Assembly (NCBI RefSeq): GCF_001654455.1
Contig: NZ_CP015772.1
Location: 806,001 to 870,000, forward strand
Source of the DNA: Niabella ginsenosidivorans
GTDB taxonomy: Bacteria; Bacteroidota; Bacteroidia; Chitinophagales; Chitinophagaceae
Length of the DNA stretch: 64,000 nucleotides
Direction: 5' to 3'
In this document: positions 18,751-27,649 of the stretch, one piece after another
Numbering within the stretch: the stretch's first letter is position 1
Layout: each line of letters opens with the position of its first letter
The notes under the pieces: generated by a model
What the model saw: only the letters and a program-made list of their open reading frames with translations
Told to the model about the DNA's origin: nothing
The model's database searches: none
Made by a program: the position numbers and the translations under genes

Positions 18751-20199
18751 TTATTTCTGCCACCACAGCTGGGTGCCTTTTGTGTCTCCGCCGATGGCTG
18801 CAGCTGCGGCGTCTTTGTTTTTTGCGTTGGTATTGGTTTCCACTACCGGATAGGTAAGCCGGTTGGGCACCATGGTAACATTAGGATCCAGCGAACCTGC
18901 AATGGGGGCAATAAATAACGGGGTGCCATCTGTTTTTGTGAACTTTAAACGCAGCCGCTCATACCAGGATTGTAATCCCTGCATATACATCGCAATCCAT
19001 TTTTGGGTACCGATTATATTTTTCCAATTGCCGGCATTATAGGGCACAGATTTGATATATGTTGCAGCAGCTGCATCCGGTATTTGCCAGAATGTCATAT
19101 TTGATTTTATAGCTGCTTCATAAAAGGATTGGGCGCTGCCTCCTACATTCATACCTCTTGCAGCAGCTTCTGCCAGTAAGAACTGAACTTCAGAGGATGT
19201 CATCAGTATACCGGGGAAGTCAGGTGCATAAACGCGTACTCCCGGGGTAGAGTATTTCTGGGCATCGGCCGCGGAATTTGTTCCGATGCCATAGGGCTTG
19301 CCAAGAATGGTCCCCGAATTTGTTGCCGGACGGGCGTATACTTTAAGACGCGGGTCCTTTAATGAATCCATATAATTGACCATTGTTTCACTAACCACAA
19401 ATTCCACCTGTGGTCTTCCAAAATCATTATAGGGGTACTGATTGGGTGCCTGGCTGGTATACGGGAAAAGGGCATCATCTGTACTGTCTGTAATAACGCC
19501 ATTTTTTACCGCAGTTTCAATAGCTGTTTTTGCCTCTGCGGGTTTTACATCGCTCATACGCATGGCAATGCGCAGGATCAGCGAATTGGCTAATTTTTTC
19601 CATTTTGTTACATCCCCGTTATAGAAAGCATCACCGGAGGGGTAACTATCTTTGGACGAATCCAGGGTGTTTTGGTATTCATCCAGCCTTTTCAGAAAAT
19701 CTGTATACATCGTAGCCGCATCATCATAAACCGGTGCGGGAATGCTGTCAAACAGGGCATTGGAATAGGGAACATTACCATAGGCATCCGCCAGTGTTTG
19801 ATACATCCATACCTCTAAGATGCCTGCGATGGCATTCTGATTGGGCACAGGGTCCTGTACTTCGGCAGCCCGGTTAAGATCCATAAGCGTCTGCAGGTCT
19901 TTCAGCGGGCGATTGTAAAGCGACCATAATGTGGAGTTGCCCGCTTCGCTAAGGCTGTACCGGCTGTCTTCCTCTTTGTCCGATGCGGCCCAGTACTGCG
20001 CATAGTGCATCCCGATCCGGTTATTTACTACGGAATTATATAAAATATCCATAGCGTTTTTTTCCGCTGAAAGAAGTAATTGCTCCGGCGTAACCGTGGA
20101 AGGCAATACCGGATTCGTATTCAGTTCATCAAATTTGCTGCATGAGCAGATGTATAGCACCAGGAATAATAACAATATTTTATTTATAAACGATTTCAT
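18751..20199 (-). CDS. SusD/RagB-family lipoprotein (SusD-like_2 type)
   Basis: Surface lipoprotein partner of the SusC-like transporter encoded immediately upstream. The 482-residue product has a lipoprotein signal (FLVLYICSCSKFDELNTNP) and the shorter SusD-like_2 architecture: STVTPEQLLLSAEKNAMDIL, then QTLADAYGNVPYSNAL, then LANSLILRIAMRMSDV, and a C-terminal GTQLWWQK. The sequence differs clearly from the first SusD in this window. Proteins of this subtype are found with SusC proteins that often take peptides or unknown substrates, so no glycan is assigned. It is 12 bp downstream of the SusC gene, so they form an operon. Confidence 0.9.
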   Translation of the reverse strand: MKSFINKILLLFLVLYICSCSKFDELNTNPVLPSTVTPEQLLLSAEKNAMDILYNSVVNNRIGMHYAQYWAASDKEEDSRYSLSEAGNSTLWSLYNRPLKDLQTLMDLNRAAEVQDPVPNQNAIAGILEVWMYQTLADAYGNVPYSNALFDSIPAPVYDDAATMYTDFLKRLDEYQNTLDSSKDSYPSGDAFYNGDVTKWKKLANSLILRIAMRMSDVKPAEAKTAIETAVKNGVITDSTDDALFPYTSQAPNQYPYNDFGRPQVEFVVSETMVNYMDSLKDPRLKVYARPATNSGTILGKPYGIGTNSAADAQKYSTPGVRVYAPDFPGILMTSSEVQFLLAEAAARGMNVGGSAQSFYEAAIKSNMTFWQIPDAAAATYIKSVPYNAGNWKNIIGTQKWIAMYMQGLQSWYERLRLKFTKTDGTPLFIAPIAGSLDPNVTMVPNRLTYPVVETNTNAKNKDAAAAAIGGDTKGTQLWWQK

Positions 20200-20211
20200 T
20201 TTACGTGTTTT

Positions 20212-23200
20212 TTAGAATCCGACATTGAGGTTTAAGCCAAAGGAGCGGATCGATGGAAGGGCGCCTCCTTCCAGGCCCTGTATATTACCGGTTCCATTAG
20301 CAATATTGGAAGGATCAACATTCGGAGCGTTGGATTTGATCAGCCACAGGTTACGTCCATACAAAGAAAGTGTAATATTGCTGGCACGTATTTTCTCGGC
20401 CCAGGAATTGGGCAATTGGTATCCTAATGTTACCTCGCGCAGGTAAATATAGCTGGCGTCATACACATTGGCGGCATTGATATTTTTACCGAAATTGTTC
20501 TTGAAATGATCCATTGTGGTAATGGTCTTTGAAAAAGGCGTTCCATCGGCTAATACGCCCGATACTTCCACGCCATTTTCTCTTACATTTCCTTCCGCGG
20601 TTTCTTCCAGCAACCCTGAGGCCAATCCATACATGTTGGTATAGGAGAAAAATTTACCGCCTTTGCTGTAGTCAATGAGCGCGTTCAACGAAATATTCTT
20701 GTAAGTAAAACTGTTGGTAATACCTCCAACATAATCAGGATAAACACTACCCAGGGGAACCACCTGATCTGTTTTTACATAATGCCCGGATTCATCAATG
20801 ATTTTTTGTCCGTTTTTGTAAGTATAATCAAAACCGTATAAAGTTCCCAATGGCTGCCCTTTTACAGCTACTACCGAAACCTGGTTCAATCTCCGTTCGG
20901 TACCAATATTGATCTTATCAATCACTTCATTACCGTTTTGGGCCAGATCCAGTACCTTATTCTTGTTTCTTGAAAAATTAAACCCGATGTTCCATTTGAA
21001 GTTTTCAGATTGTACTGGTGTTCCGTCCACGTGAAGCTCAATGCCCTTATTGCTGATGCTTCCTGCATTCAACAGGTATTGTGTGTATCCGTCAGTAGGC
21101 GAAACGTTCACCGGGATGATCTGATTTTTGGTGACGCGATCGTAGTAGGTGAAGTCAACGCCTACCCGGTTATTGAACAGCTTCAATTCAATACCGGCTT
21201 CTTTTTCAGTGGTCTTTTCCGGCTTCAGTACAGGATTTCTTTTCAGATCATCTACAGATACATACGGTACACCATTAAAGAGCTGGGGCATTGTATACGT
21301 CAGGAAAATATTAAAGGGATCCGTATCGTTACCTACCTGCGCAATACCAGCCCGCACCTTACCGAAGTTCAGCCATTTAACATCTTTTAGCCAATCTGAA
21401 AAAATGATCGAGGTAGATGCCGATGGGTAGAAATAGGATCTGTTTGCAGCAGGCAGCGTGGAAGACCAGTCATTCCTTCCGCTTAATTCCAGAAAGATAT
21501 TATTGTTGTAACCGATAGTAGCGGTTCCAAACAGGGAATTGATCTGCTTACGCGGACGTGCCTCTGTTATGGTGGGTGGTGCTGAAATGTTGGCCAGCGT
21601 GTATACGCCAGGTGTAATCAAACCGGCTCCGGCAGGTGTGGCGCCTGTAAAAAGGCGTGTATCCTGCTTCATAATGTTGCCGCCAATAGTGGCACCGAGG
21701 TTGAATTTGTCACTGATATCTTTTTTGATATTGGCGGTGAACATATAATTCATTTCTTTGAAATCAATGGTATTGCGCGTATAACTCCCCAGGAAATAAT
21801 CTTTGGCCGTTCTTTCTTCCTGCAATGTGTTATAGCTGTCCATAAAGGCCTGTGCGTTAAAGGAAAGCCAGTCAAGCGGTTTATACTCCAGGCCTACTGA
21901 ACCAAAGAGCCGGTTCCGGTCGTCGTTCTCGTATTCCATATAACGTGTCCAGTAAGGGTTATTGGCAAAGTTGGGCGTGGGGTCGTCAAAAGTTTTCCGG
22001 TTCCAGCTGATCTGGCTTCCATCCGCATATTTGTAATCTTTCATACGGCTCATGTCCCACTGACGCTGGCCGTATTCACTAAACAGGTTCATCATATTCT
22101 GTCCTGTAAAGCCTGTGCCCGGGCGACCTTTGGCTTTTGTATAGGAATAGCGCACGCCGGCGCTTGCGGTTAACTGATCGGTAATTTTATAGTTACCATT
22201 AACGCCAACATTGGTTCTTGAAAGATGGGAGTTGGGTAATACGAAACGCTGGCGGGTATCTGCCATGCTTATCCGGATGGAACCTTTATCACTGCTGCCT
22301 CCTACACTAACACTGTTGGTAACGGTTACACCTGTTTGAAAAAAATTTTTAATATTGTCGGGCTGTGGCGACCACGGAGCGGTTTGCCCGAAATAAGGAT
22401 TATCCTTGTTTTTGTCAAAAGACCAGTAATGCCGCACCAAACGACCATCAAGCGCGGGTCCCCAGGATTCATCTACTGCAAATTCAGGGATCAGGTCATA
22501 ACCTCCTAAAACCGGATCCTGATACGCAGGAGAGGAACTGCTTAAAAATTGTTCAGGGTTTTTATTATAAAAGAGCGTGTCAAATGTGGGTTTGGAACCA
22601 CCGCCATATTTATTCTGATATTTGGGCAGCACATATACTTTATCACTTTGCACATTCAGGCTGTAGTTCACACCAATTTTCTTTCCGCCTCCGTTCGATT
22701 TTTTTGTGGTGATCAATACCACGCCATTCTGCCCGCGGCTTCCGTAAAGTGCCGTAGCGGCTGCGCCTTTTAGTACAGATATCTGGTCAATATCATCGGG
22801 GTTAATATCCTGCACAGGGCTGCCATAGTCAAAACCGCCACCACCGATCTGCTGGCTGTAAGAGTTGGTGTTCAGGTTGCTGAAAGGAATTCCGTCTACA
22901 ACAAACAAGGCATTATTATCGCCTAAAACGGATTTTGGTCCCCGGATGGTCACCTTGCTGGAACCACCCATAGAACCACTGTTTGTGGTTATACTCACAC
23001 CTGGCACCCGTCCTGCCAGGTTGTTAACGAAATTCACTTCCTTAGCCGTTTGGATTTCTGAACCTTTTACTTCCGATATGGCATACCCAACTGACCGGCT
23101 TTTCTTTGAAATCCCCAGTGCCGTTACCGTAACCTGCTCCAGTTCCTCTGAAGATTTTTTGCCGGACAATACTATTTTTAATGGCGTATTGGGGTTGTTC

Positions 23201-23841
23201 AGCGTCACATTCACACCCGCTACACCAACGCCGGAAAAAGAGACCTGCTGCCCCTGCATGAATGGAATAGAGAAAACACCGTTTTCATCGGCGGTATACA
23301 GCTTACCATCCGGATAGGTAATGCTGGCACCTGCAACAGGCTGGCCTGATGAATTGACCACTGTTCCCTTTACAAATACGGTATCTCCCTTTGCTGTTGT
23401 TGTAACAGTCTGGCCCTGGCGGGCCGTATCTGTTTGTTTGGGAACTGTATCTGTTGCAACTGATTTCTCGGTGCCGGAGGATATTGAATCCTTTAACCCT
23501 CCTGCTGAGCTTTTCCATTCTCCAACGCTCAGCTTGTCGTCTCCAAAAGTGACCAGCAGGCTGTCGTATGCGGGAATAGCAATAATAGCAGGTTTTGTTA
23601 ATGCCGGGTGCTCTATCAGTAACGAGTCTCCGGTCTTTGCCTTAATAGTAAATTTACCATCGGGGTCCGTGATAGCAGTGTCTCCTGCCGGCTGTAGCTT
23701 TAATGAGCTGTTGCTCAGGCCAAGGCCCGATTTACTAATGATTTTTCCGTAGATAGTGTGTGGATTGGTTTGTGCATGCAACTGATTGGTGTAAGTAACA
23801 ATAAGTAGCATGACGAAGATCCATGCGGGTCTGCAAATCAT
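20212..23841 (-). CDS. SusC/RagA TonB-dependent outer-membrane transporter with two N-terminal CarboxypepD_reg-like domains
   Basis: TonB-dependent importer, 1209 residues. After the signal peptide (IFVMLLIVTYTNQLHAQ) comes a first regulatory-like domain at about 28-105 (TIYGKIISKSGLGLSNSSLK). A linker rich in S, T, D and K follows at about 110-150, then a standard second domain at 153-230 (VKGTVVNSSGQPVAGASI), the plug with ALFVVDGIPFSN and LKGAAATALYGSRGQNGVV, and the barrel ending FGLNLNVGF. There is no STN domain and no sigma/anti-sigma pair nearby, so unlike the first SusC it is probably not a sigma-signalling receptor. The leading domain and linker are an unusual addition. No enzyme, regulator or transporter that would reveal the substrate lies next to it. 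Confidence 0.92.
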   Translation of the reverse strand: MICRPAWIFVMLLIVTYTNQLHAQTNPHTIYGKIISKSGLGLSNSSLKLQPAGDTAITDPDGKFTIKAKTGDSLLIEHPALTKPAIIAIPAYDSLLVTFGDDKLSVGEWKSSAGGLKDSISSGTEKSVATDTVPKQTDTARQGQTVTTTAKGDTVFVKGTVVNSSGQPVAGASITYPDGKLYTADENGVFSIPFMQGQQVSFSGVGVAGVNVTLNNPNTPLKIVLSGKKSSEELEQVTVTALGISKKSRSVGYAISEVKGSEIQTAKEVNFVNNLAGRVPGVSITTNSGSMGGSSKVTIRGPKSVLGDNNALFVVDGIPFSNLNTNSYSQQIGGGGFDYGSPVQDINPDDIDQISVLKGAAATALYGSRGQNGVVLITTKKSNGGGKKIGVNYSLNVQSDKVYVLPKYQNKYGGGSKPTFDTLFYNKNPEQFLSSSSPAYQDPVLGGYDLIPEFAVDESWGPALDGRLVRHYWSFDKNKDNPYFGQTAPWSPQPDNIKNFFQTGVTVTNSVSVGGSSDKGSIRISMADTRQRFVLPNSHLSRTNVGVNGNYKITDQLTASAGVRYSYTKAKGRPGTGFTGQNMMNLFSEYGQRQWDMSRMKDYKYADGSQISWNRKTFDDPTPNFANNPYWTRYMEYENDDRNRLFGSVGLEYKPLDWLSFNAQAFMDSYNTLQEERTAKDYFLGSYTRNTIDFKEMNYMFTANIKKDISDKFNLGATIGGNIMKQDTRLFTGATPAGAGLITPGVYTLANISAPPTITEARPRKQINSLFGTATIGYNNNIFLELSGRNDWSSTLPAANRSYFYPSASTSIIFSDWLKDVKWLNFGKVRAGIAQVGNDTDPFNIFLTYTMPQLFNGVPYVSVDDLKRNPVLKPEKTTEKEAGIELKLFNNRVGVDFTYYDRVTKNQIIPVNVSPTDGYTQYLLNAGSISNKGIELHVDGTPVQSENFKWNIGFNFSRNKNKVLDLAQNGNEVIDKINIGTERRLNQVSVVAVKGQPLGTLYGFDYTYKNGQKIIDESGHYVKTDQVVPLGSVYPDYVGGITNSFTYKNISLNALIDYSKGGKFFSYTNMYGLASGLLEETAEGNVRENGVEVSGVLADGTPFSKTITTMDHFKNNFGKNINAANVYDASYIYLREVTLGYQLPNSWAEKIRASNITLSLYGRNLWLIKSNAPNVDPSNIANGTGNIQGLEGGALPSIRSFGLNLNVGF

Positions 23842-24741
23842 AAATTGTAGTAATTAGGTTTTGTGCGTAAAACATCAGCTCCGAAATTGGAGCAGACAAT
23901 TAAATGTTATATACCAGCTAAATACAATAACGATGCCGCAAAAGAAAGATGGGTATTATAAAAGTTAAAATTTGCTTAAAGCGTTAAGCACTGGTGTTGA
24001 TCGCTTTTGGAACTGCCTTCTTTATAAAGCCTATGTTGTTCTTTTGTGGCAGGGTGAGCGGTTGCGCAACAAACAATAGATATTTCTTTATTCTCATAAT
24101 AACTGTGTAAAAGATTACCCATAATTTTTACAGGTGAGTTGTTGCTGCAGTTCCTGCGCTAAAAATATTTTACACCGGTGGTTTCATTATCTATAATTGT
24201 ACTACCTGCTTATCTGTAGTAATAACAATGTATATAACATTCTGAAACGTGCTAAATAGGGCCTGCCTGAAAATGAGGGGACGACAGAAATTGCATCCCC
24301 CTAAAACTTATTGGGACTACTTTGGAAATTTTTAATTCCCGCCCGTTAAATGCCTTTCATTTTTAAAAATGAACCTGTATAAACTTTTGTAAGCCACGCC
24401 ACGGAGTTTTTTAATCCGTATGGGATATTACCATACGCGCATACCTGGCTGAATGCCGCTAAAGAACTGATTCCCGGTTGAAAAAACAGGTCTCATAAGA
24501 GCGGCTCGTTTTAAGCATTTTAATGGTGATTGAAAAATTGCTACGGATCCGGAAGAAAAATATTGGTATGAAGATTAATAGTACCTCAAAACAGGATATT
24601 TGATAAAAAACACATTTAGCAGCCAGCAGTTTTTCCTGAAATAATGCCTGCCTGTATTTCATATTTTCCGGGAACCCTTAAATATAAAACAGGCCGTTCA
24701 AGGGAACGGCCTGTTTCGGAAAGAATAATATTATTATATGA
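23842..24741. other. 900-bp region without genes between the second susC and sucC
   Basis: Divergent-to-tail spacer. It has a short inverted repeat GCTCC-6-GGAGC at 23878-23893, about 37 bp before the susC start, which could be an operator, and the sucC terminator at its right end. The reading frames inside are short and low in coding character. I see no tRNA or small RNA signature. Confidence 0.5.
24687..24716 (-). terminator. Terminator after sucC
   Basis: Perfect 13-bp stem AAACAGGCCGTTC / GAACGGCCTGTTT with a four-base loop, 25 bp after the sucC stop. On the minus strand it is followed by a short T/A-rich tail. Confidence 0.8.
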
Positions 24742-25953
24742 TTAAGCAACTGCTTTTTTTACCAGGTCGGCTGCTTCACTTAACAGTATAGCAGATTCAA
24801 CCTTCAGCCCGCTTTCATCAATTAATTTTTTGGCTTCTTCGGCATTGGTGCCCTGTAAGCGTACAATAATAGGGATCTGGATATTGCCCAGGTTTTTATA
24901 AGCTTCAATAACCCCTGCAGCAACACGGTCGCAACGAACAATACCACCAAAGATATTGATCAGGATCGCCTTAACCGCCGGGTCTTTCATAATGATCTTA
25001 AACCCGGCCTCAACAGTTTGCGCATTGGCCGTGCCGCCTACGTCAAGGAAGTTCGCAGGCTCACCGCCGCTTAATTTGATCATATCCATAGTGGCCATTG
25101 CCAGGCCCGCACCATTTACCATGCAGCCAACATTCCCATCCAGTTTTACAAAATTCAGATTGTATTTACCGGCCTCTACTTCTGTAGGATCTTCTTCTGT
25201 TACATCTCTCAGAGAAGCAAGGTCTGCATGGCGGATCATCGCATTATCATCAATGTTCATTTTACAATCCACTGCAATGATCTTGTCATCAGCCGCCTTA
25301 AACAAAGGGTTAATTTCAAGCATGCTGCAATCCAGGCCCACATAAGCGTCATAAAGATTGGTAACAAATTTCACACAGTTTTTGAAAGCTGCTCCGGATA
25401 GCCCCAGGTTGAACGCGATCTTTCTTGCCTGGAAGCCCAGTAAACGGCCAGATGGGTGCACCCACTCCTTAAAGATCTTTTCAGGAGTTTCATGTGCCAC
25501 ATCTTCAATGCTCATGCCGCCTTCGGTACTGTACATTATTACATTCTGCCCCTTGCTTCTGTCTAAAAGAATAGATAAATAGAACTCCTGCCTTTCAGAC
25601 GGCCCGTCGTAATACATATCCTGCGCTATAAAAATCTTGTTCACCGTTTTACCTGCGGGGCCGGTTTGTACGGTTACCAGTGTACCCCCCAGCATTGCTT
25701 TTGCAAATTCCTCAACCTCCTCCAAGGACTTGGCTACTTTTACCCCGTTAATACCGGTTTCCTTTATGGTTCCCTTGCCCCTGCCACCTGCATGAATTTG
25801 GGCTTTAATAACCGCAAATTTGCTGCCTGTGTCTGTTTTGATTTTACGATATGCCTCTTCTGCTTCCTGTACAGAGCTGCAGGCATAACCCTCCTGCACC
25901 GGAACATTGTATTTTTTTAATAATTCTTTGGCCTGATATTCATGAAGATTCAT
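24742..25953 (-). CDS. sucC: Succinyl-CoA ligase (ADP-forming) beta subunit
   Basis: Nucleotide-binding subunit of succinyl-CoA synthetase in the TCA cycle. The 403-residue product opens with the diagnostic MNLHEYQAKELLKKYNVPV. It then shows an ATP-grasp domain (FAVIKAQIHAGGRGKGTIKE, EINPLFKAADDKIIAVDCKM) and the C-terminal CoA-ligase domain (NFLDVGGTANAQTVEAGF, ILINIFGGIVRCDRVAAGV, PIIVRLQGTNAEEAKKLI). The open frame continues 37 codons upstream, but only the chosen ATG gives the family N-terminus. sucD is not adjacent, which is common in Bacteroidota. Confidence 0.97.
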   Translation of the reverse strand: MNLHEYQAKELLKKYNVPVQEGYACSSVQEAEEAYRKIKTDTGSKFAVIKAQIHAGGRGKGTIKETGINGVKVAKSLEEVEEFAKAMLGGTLVTVQTGPAGKTVNKIFIAQDMYYDGPSERQEFYLSILLDRSKGQNVIMYSTEGGMSIEDVAHETPEKIFKEWVHPSGRLLGFQARKIAFNLGLSGAAFKNCVKFVTNLYDAYVGLDCSMLEINPLFKAADDKIIAVDCKMNIDDNAMIRHADLASLRDVTEEDPTEVEAGKYNLNFVKLDGNVGCMVNGAGLAMATMDMIKLSGGEPANFLDVGGTANAQTVEAGFKIIMKDPAVKAILINIFGGIVRCDRVAAGVIEAYKNLGNIQIPIIVRLQGTNAEEAKKLIDESGLKVESAILLSEAADLVKKAVA

Positions 25954-26202
25954 AATATATAAACTTTTGCTACGAAGATAAGGATTCAGCCGAAACTTCC
26001 GCAGGCCTTTTAAAAACGTTGGGCTGAAAGGGGGGCGATCCCGGTAACCGCAATGCAGGTTCATTCATGCAACAGCGGATAATAGCAGGGTGCTGCCCGT
26101 CTTATAGAAAAGAAGACGGCCCGGTAGCTATAATAGATTCTGCCCGCCACCGCATCAGCTAAATTCGTACAGCATACCGCAAAAAGGAATGGCTAAAACC
26201 AG

Positions 26203-26210
26203 TACATTTG
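26203..26210 (+). promoter_or_regulatory. Candidate -7 element of the coiled-coil protein gene
   Basis: TACATTTG matches TAnnTTTG and lies 15 bp before the ATG at 26226. No clear -33 element is seen. Confidence 0.4.
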
Positions 26211-26225
26211 CCGAAATTAATTAAT

Positions 26226-26675
26226 ATGAAGAAAAGTATTCTGCAACCATTATTCTTAATGATGACATTATTTCTCGTTGTAAGCACCTATGCACAATCC
26301 GGAGCATCTAAAAAAACATCAAAAAACGCCAGGCAAATTGAAAAGCTCACCAAACAGATGGATAAGGAACAAAAGAAGCTGAAAGGTTATGAAGCGGATC
26401 TGGAGCAGGAAAGGAAAGCGTTGGCAAGTGCCAACAATGATGCTTCAGGCGCTGCAAACAGGGCCCGGAAATTTTCCCGGAAAATGGACCGAAACCCGGG
26501 AAATGAAAGACTTGCAAGAAAAGCAGAAAAGGCGGTGGACAAAACTGCCAGAAATAATGAAAAATCAGTGAAGCTTACCCGCAAACTGAACGCTACGCAA
26601 AGTAACATTTCAAAGAGCAACAGGAGAATTGCCGATTTACAAAAAAAGCTTGATAAACTGAATGCAGAAGGATAA
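26226..26675 (+). CDS. Small secreted coiled-coil protein, function unknown
   Basis: Not recognised as a named family. The 149-residue product has an N-terminal signal sequence (LQPLFLMMTLFLVVSTYAQ) and then a highly charged, Lys- and Glu-rich region predicted to be one long helix or coiled coil. Repeating patterns such as IEKLTKQMDKEQKKLKGYEA and ISKSNRRIADLQKKLDKL have hydrophobic residues at heptad positions. It should be periplasmic. The closest general resemblance is to small periplasmic coiled-coil proteins of Bacteroidota. It has its own likely promoter and no operon partner. Confidence 0.75.
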   Translation: MKKSILQPLFLMMTLFLVVSTYAQSGASKKTSKNARQIEKLTKQMDKEQKKLKGYEADLEQERKALASANNDASGAANRARKFSRKMDRNPGNERLARKAEKAVDKTARNNEKSVKLTRKLNATQSNISKSNRRIADLQKKLDKLNAEG

Positions 26676-26786
26676 TACAGCCTGCAGGACCGTGTGGCTG
26701 ATGCAATAAAGCCAGCCGGAATGTTAATAGTTTTAAAAGATGGATGCCCGTGCTTTTTCAAAAGTGCGCATACCTGTTAGTTTCAT

Positions 26787-26794
26787 TATATTTG
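26787..26794 (+). promoter_or_regulatory. Candidate -7 element of the purine nucleoside phosphorylase gene
   Basis: TATATTTG matches the TAnnTTTG consensus, 21 bp before the ATG at 26816. Confidence 0.5.
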
Positions 26795-26815
26795 TCCACA
26801 TTTAAGAGATAAATT

Positions 26816-27640
26816 ATGTCGAATTCGGTGGTGCAGCAGGTGCAGGAAACTGTGACTTTTTTACAAGAGCAGTATTCTGCCGTTCCGGAAGTGGGAATAG
26901 TGTTGGGTAGTGGGCTGGGCAATTTTGCGCAGCATATTAAAATTGAAAAAGAAGTACCTTATGCTGAAATTCCTAATTTTCCCGTTTCTACGGTAAAAGG
27001 GCATTCCGGCAAACTGATCTTTGGAGAGCTGGCGGGTAAAAAAGTAGTAGCCATGGCAGGCCGCTTTCATTTTTATGAAGGGTATACACCACAGGAGGTT
27101 GTTTTTCCTGTAAGGGTTTTGAAACTACTGGGCATAAAGCTGTTGTTGCTGAGCAACGCTGCCGGTGGTGTAAACCCGGCGTTTTCAGTGGGGGATATTA
27201 TGATCATTACAGATCATATCAGCTTTGGAACGCTCAATCCCCTGATCGGTAAAAATATTGATGATTGGGGTACCCGTTTCCCTGATATGAGCGAGCCTTA
27301 CAGCAAGCACCTTATTGCCAGGGCAAAGAAGATCTGTGCAGCAGCCAACATTGCTGTACGTGAAGGCGTTTACTATGCGGTAACAGGACCTACTTTTGAA
27401 ACCCGTGCTGAATATAAAATGATCCATACATTAGGAGCTGATGCAGTAGGGATGAGCACGGTTCAGGAAACAATCGTTGCCAATCATATGAGCCTGGAGG
27501 TATTTGCTGTAAGCATCATTACAGATATGGGTATCCGCGATGAGCAAAATAAAATAACACATGAAGAGGTGCTGGAAGCGGCGAAGAACGCAGAACCCAA
27601 ATTAGCGCATTTATTTACTCAGATGGTAGCCGGCGCATAA
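26816..27640 (+). CDS. punA: Purine nucleoside phosphorylase
   Basis: Cleaves purine ribonucleosides and deoxyribonucleosides with phosphate to the free base and (deoxy)ribose 1-phosphate in purine salvage. The 274-residue product shows the trimeric PNP family blocks: VGIVLGSGLGNF near residue 27, AMAGRFHFYEGYTPQEV near 80 (phosphate and sugar site), LSNAAGGVNPAFSVGDIM near 115, AVTGPTFETRAEYKMI near 190 and ADAVGMSTVQETIVANHM near 210. It begins an apparent operon with the porin gene 10 bp downstream. Confidence 0.96.
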   Translation: MSNSVVQQVQETVTFLQEQYSAVPEVGIVLGSGLGNFAQHIKIEKEVPYAEIPNFPVSTVKGHSGKLIFGELAGKKVVAMAGRFHFYEGYTPQEVVFPVRVLKLLGIKLLLLSNAAGGVNPAFSVGDIMIITDHISFGTLNPLIGKNIDDWGTRFPDMSEPYSKHLIARAKKICAAANIAVREGVYYAVTGPTFETRAEYKMIHTLGADAVGMSTVQETIVANHMSLEVFAVSIITDMGIRDEQNKITHEEVLEAAKNAEPKLAHLFTQMVAGA

Positions 27641-27649
27641 AATAAATAA

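Noticed and set aside
24459-24662. 67-codon frame on the minus strand before the sucC terminator
   Set aside because: No motif or homologue recognised; composition looks like non-coding AT-rich DNA.
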